Shown here in pieces: positions 62,401 to 64,000 of a stretch of DNA of 64,000 nucleotides. The notes under the pieces were generated by a model, which saw only the letters and a program-made list of their open reading frames with translations, ran no database searches and was not told where the DNA came from. The DNA comes from Segetibacter koreensis DSM 18137 (lineage in GTDB: Bacteria; Bacteroidota; Bacteroidia; Chitinophagales; Chitinophagaceae). How positions within the stretch are numbered: the first letter of the stretch is position 1; every line of letters begins with the position of its first letter. Both the position numbers and the translations under genes were made by a program. The stretch lies in NCBI RefSeq assembly GCF_000374045.1, contig NZ_KB893316.1:149400-213399 (forward strand). The letters run 5' to 3'.

Positions 62401-64000
62401 TAATTGCAGCAACAGTTGGTAATGCGTTAACGGTCACTGATGCAGTAGCGCTGTTTGTACAACCATTTGCATTTGCAGCAGTTGTATAAGTGATTGTTGC
62501 ACTACCTGCAGCTACTCCTGTTACTACACCTGTTGCACTGTTTACTGTAGCAGCTGCTGTATTTGAACTGCTCCAAGTGCCTCCAGAGGTGGCATTGCTT
62601 AAAGTGGTTGTTTTGCTTACACAAACTGATGTTGTTCCCGTGATTGGCGAAACAGTAGGTAATTGATTTATGGTAACAGTTGCACTACCGGTCATGTTTT
62701 GTGTGCAAGCAGTCGTTGCATTTGTTGCTTTTACCGTATACGTGCCCGCCGCCGTTTGAAACCCAAAATTTAAAGCAGCCCCGTTACCAGGTTTAGCGGC
62801 ACCAACAGCAGTTGTACCATTCAGTAATTGATAATTGACACCTGTTTGGGAATTTGATAACCCAACAGAAACACCTGTTCCTCCTGCACAGTAGCTGCCT
62901 CCACCTGTTACGTCATATTGGGTAGGAAGTGGATTTACATTTATGGTTATAGTTGTCGTAGTTCCCGTGCAACTGCCATAGCTAGTTGACAAGCTATAAG
63001 TCGTAGTGGGAACAGTGGTTGGTATTACTGTTATTGACGAACCGGATCCCGCAGAACCCCAGCTATAATTTAAAGCTTGATGAGGGCCTACGATAAAAAT
63101 ATCATCTACCGCCCAATTGCTTCCGGAGGTACTACTATACGTGCCAAGATAATAAAAGCGAACTTTTAAATTGGTCTTACCTAAGTAAGCCTTAAGGTCA
63201 ATAGACGTCTTTTTATTAAAATTATTCGCAGGACCTAACGTTGATGGCCCCTGGTATTGTGCGAGTGTAGTATAAGACGTTCCTCCATCGGTAGAGATTT
63301 CAACTTTTGCAACGGCATTAGCTTCTAAATTGTAGCCTTGAATATATTCTAAGGCAGCGGACGGCATCCCAACCAAGCTGAAAATCGGGGTGGATAGAAT
63401 GGCTGGTCTAGTGCCTCCAGCATTTCCAGTAACTATCATAAATTTTCCCCCGCCCGAAGTCCCACCGCTACTATATTTAAATCCGTTAACGGTCTTTCCA
63501 CCTGTTGTTTGTCCCCAAAAAGAATTTTCATTACCGTTACTGTTACTAGCATCTGCACCGCTCCATCCTGGATTATTAGATCCACTAAAATCTCCGCCTG
63601 ATAATACTCCTAAAGATTCGAAACCACTAGCAGTAAGGGTTACTGGGGTTCCGGAACATACTGCTGAAGCAGGAGAAGCAGTAATGGTTGGGATAAAAGG
63701 CTCATTTACTACAATCACTGCTGTGTCAGAAAATACTGAGCCACAAGTTCCGCTTACAACGGATGCTCGAAATAAAGTAGTTTGTGTAAGATTAGAGTAA
63801 GTATTTGTCGTGTTAGACCAATTAGCGCCTTGATCTATTGATTTTTGCCAAGTAACAGTGCCTACTGAATTGTTTAATGTAAGCGTGCCGCTGTTTGATC
63901 CCGAACATGCTATTGTCTGAGAAGGTGTTATATTGCCTCCGGCTGAAGGTGGACTTACAGTTACTGACTGTTGCGCTGTTTTTGTTCCACCACAAGCACC
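59480..64000 (-). CDS. Giant surface adhesin-like protein with T9SS type A sorting domain, N terminus cut off
   Basis: The frame is open to the right window edge and covers at least 1506 residues. From the N-terminal side it shows Ig-like or PKD-type repeats, a jelly-roll/MAM-like domain (YTTLAQYQGPSTLGPANN), more PKD-like repeats, three tandem Big2-like domains (TWSSSNPAVATVNSATGVVT), an Ig-like domain, a region with VERFIPARRAYRFISPS, and a C-terminal ~75-residue type A sorting domain (ITVFPNPIKDNLVKVQF, then KGTYTLHISKGG). The protein should be exported by the type IX system and attached to the surface. Its low-Cys, Ser/Thr-rich composition suits an adhesin. Confidence 0.85.
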   Translation of the reverse strand, partial: GACGGTKTAQQSVTVSPPSAGGNITPSQTIACSGSNSGTLTLNNSVGTVTWQKSIDQGANWSNTTNTYSNLTQTTLFRASVVSGTCGSVFSDTAVIVVNEPFIPTITASPASAVCSGTPVTLTASGFESLGVLSGGDFSGSNNPGWSGADASNSNGNENSFWGQTTGGKTVNGFKYSSGGTSGGGKFMIVTGNAGGTRPAILSTPIFSLVGMPSAALEYIQGYNLEANAVAKVEISTDGGTSYTTLAQYQGPSTLGPANNFNKKTSIDLKAYLGKTNLKVRFYYLGTYSSTSGSNWAVDDIFIVGPHQALNYSWGSAGSGSSITVIPTTVPTTTYSLSTSYGSCTGTTTTITINVNPLPTQYDVTGGGSYCAGGTGVSVGLSNSQTGVNYQLLNGTTAVGAAKPGNGAALNFGFQTAAGTYTVKATNATTACTQNMTGSATVTINQLPTVSPITGTTSVCVSKTTTLSNATSGGTWSSSNTAAATVNSATGVVTGVAAGSATITYTTAANANGCTNSATASVTVNALPTVAAITGTTSVCVNSTTTLSDATSGGTWSSSNPAVATVNSATGVVTGVAAGSTTITYTTAANANGCTNSATAPVTVNASPTVAAITGTTGVCVNSTTTLSDATASGTWSSSNTSVATVNSTTGLVTGLATGTATITYTVTNAQSCTNSTTAPVTVNPSPAPKITANGPTISCVGSVKLTSDSASGNQWYKDGVAIPLATQQSYTAALPGRYTVVVTNSSGCSGTSPATDISFITSSWTAAAGTTDWNTDANWCSGKVPTDSTNAIIPSNAVLFPQLSNASQVRSLEIQPGAKVSLNGNTLTVNGALTGTGEFVGSPTSGLIVNGTSTSTVNFLQSPDAVSNVLSDLIINTTGTVTLSNKLYITGTLTSTKGTLNTGDHLTIRSTSIANTARVASVSGTISGDVTVERFIPARRAYRFISPSVSTTTSIMDNWMEGGHNSSIDPPPYNPNHGYGTNITGPNPNTNGFDPTITSNPSLFTFNISTQQWDSVPNTKGSLSAGDAYSLMVRGDRSIDMRTNTPTPTNTILRASGKLFTGDYSPTLTNKASKYTFIGNPYASPVDFTKILANANNVGARYWAWDPRVSRRGQYVVYDALNNSNSLPGVSEVDKNIQSGQAFFVQTISGGSASLSFKESYKSTGNTAVFRDPRYTTKLSIQLLLNLNAGLENKADGVVSFFDKDYSSAIGSDDSYKFTNLDENLAINRNGTALSIEGRPTITADDTIPLKIWQFRQSNYYLRLAGSNFSPDVTAFIKDEYLHKQTPVDLSSVTLFPFSIDTSAASFAKDRFSIVFKAGSALPVTLTNVKAYQKNNGIEVDWTSEAETNIAQYEIEKSVNGQDFIKATSINAKGNNSVTENYGWLDEIPNLGSNFYRIKVVEKSGAIKYSNVVRVNIAEVNSSITVFPNPIKDNLVKVQFNNMEKGRYFAVLYNTLGQKLYSSTIDHTTTSGTYTISLGRLISKGTYTLHISKGGITRNERVIVE
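61944..62663 (-). repeat. Three tandem 240-bp coding repeats (Big2-like domains)
   Basis: Strict 240-bp units at 61944-62183, 62184-62423 and 62424-62663 encode 80-residue domains that include VCVNSTTTLSDATSGGTWSS. The second and third units are the most alike, which points to recent duplication. Confidence 0.8.

Noticed and set aside
63390..63800. 136-codon plus-strand frame opposite the surface protein
   Set aside because: Low-complexity Pro/Leu/Val composition from the repeats on the coding strand; no start context.

Overview
The window looks like a piece of a Bacteroidota chromosome, most likely a soil or aquatic Chitinophagaceae-type organism. The evidence is the AT-rich DNA, promoter -7 boxes of the TAnnTTTG type close to start codons, weak ribosome binding sites, a type IX secretion (T9SS) type A sorting domain, Bacteroidota-typical families (DUF1835, DUF4251, DUF4153, Smr/DUF2027) and a type A RNase P RNA. 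No species can be named from the sequence alone.

Positions 1-26.7 kb are mostly housekeeping. They hold the end of an amino-acid permease, an HD phosphohydrolase, an Smr-domain protein, the RNase P RNA gene (rnpB), a membrane pyrophosphatase (hppA), the bifunctional NAD(P)HX repair enzyme (nnr), a DinB-like protein, a Ca2+/cation antiporter, a SNF2 helicase, DUF1835 and VOC proteins, topoisomerase IV subunit A (parC), a DUF4251 protein, the FtsK translocase, LolA, Xaa-Pro aminopeptidase, phosphatidylserine synthase, PurS, RsmI, a small secreted PepSY-like protein and an M1 metallopeptidase.

Positions 26.7-39.7 kb hold envelope and signalling genes. They include a flavodoxin-fold oxidoreductase, an AI-2E family transporter, and a compact five-gene minus-strand operon: a LolA-like (PF17131-type) periplasmic protein, two FtsX-like permeases, a LolD/MacB-type ATPase and an outer-membrane beta-barrel. 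This operon is the best candidate here for a little-described system, a dedicated ABC-driven route for a lipid or lipoprotein across the envelope. A soluble PAS histidine kinase, a DUF1801 protein, an ECF sigma/anti-sigma pair with a divergent small membrane protein, and a cytochrome b561-like protein follow.

Positions 39.7-51.6 kb form an accessory, partly decayed region ending at tRNA-Ala(GGC). It contains a frameshifted gene remnant, a DUF4153 membrane protein behind an operator-like palindrome, a truncated tyrosine recombinase, a small lipoprotein and a molybdenum hydroxylase pair (IorA/IorB-like) that is visibly richer in G+C. It also has two deletion scars where unrelated gene pieces are joined, and two paralogous AraC regulators, each divergent from an NAD(P)-dependent oxidoreductase.

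Positions 51.9-64 kb carry a sugar nucleotidyltransferase, an ACC deaminase/D-cysteine desulfhydrase family enzyme, a secreted Fn3-like protein and a carbohydrate-related group: an exported sugar isomerase/epimerase-like protein, an exported ADP-ribosylglycohydrolase-family protein and a GH30 glycosidase. The last gene is a giant T9SS-exported surface protein that runs off the right edge. I saw no complete insertion sequence, CRISPR array, prophage or rRNA gene.
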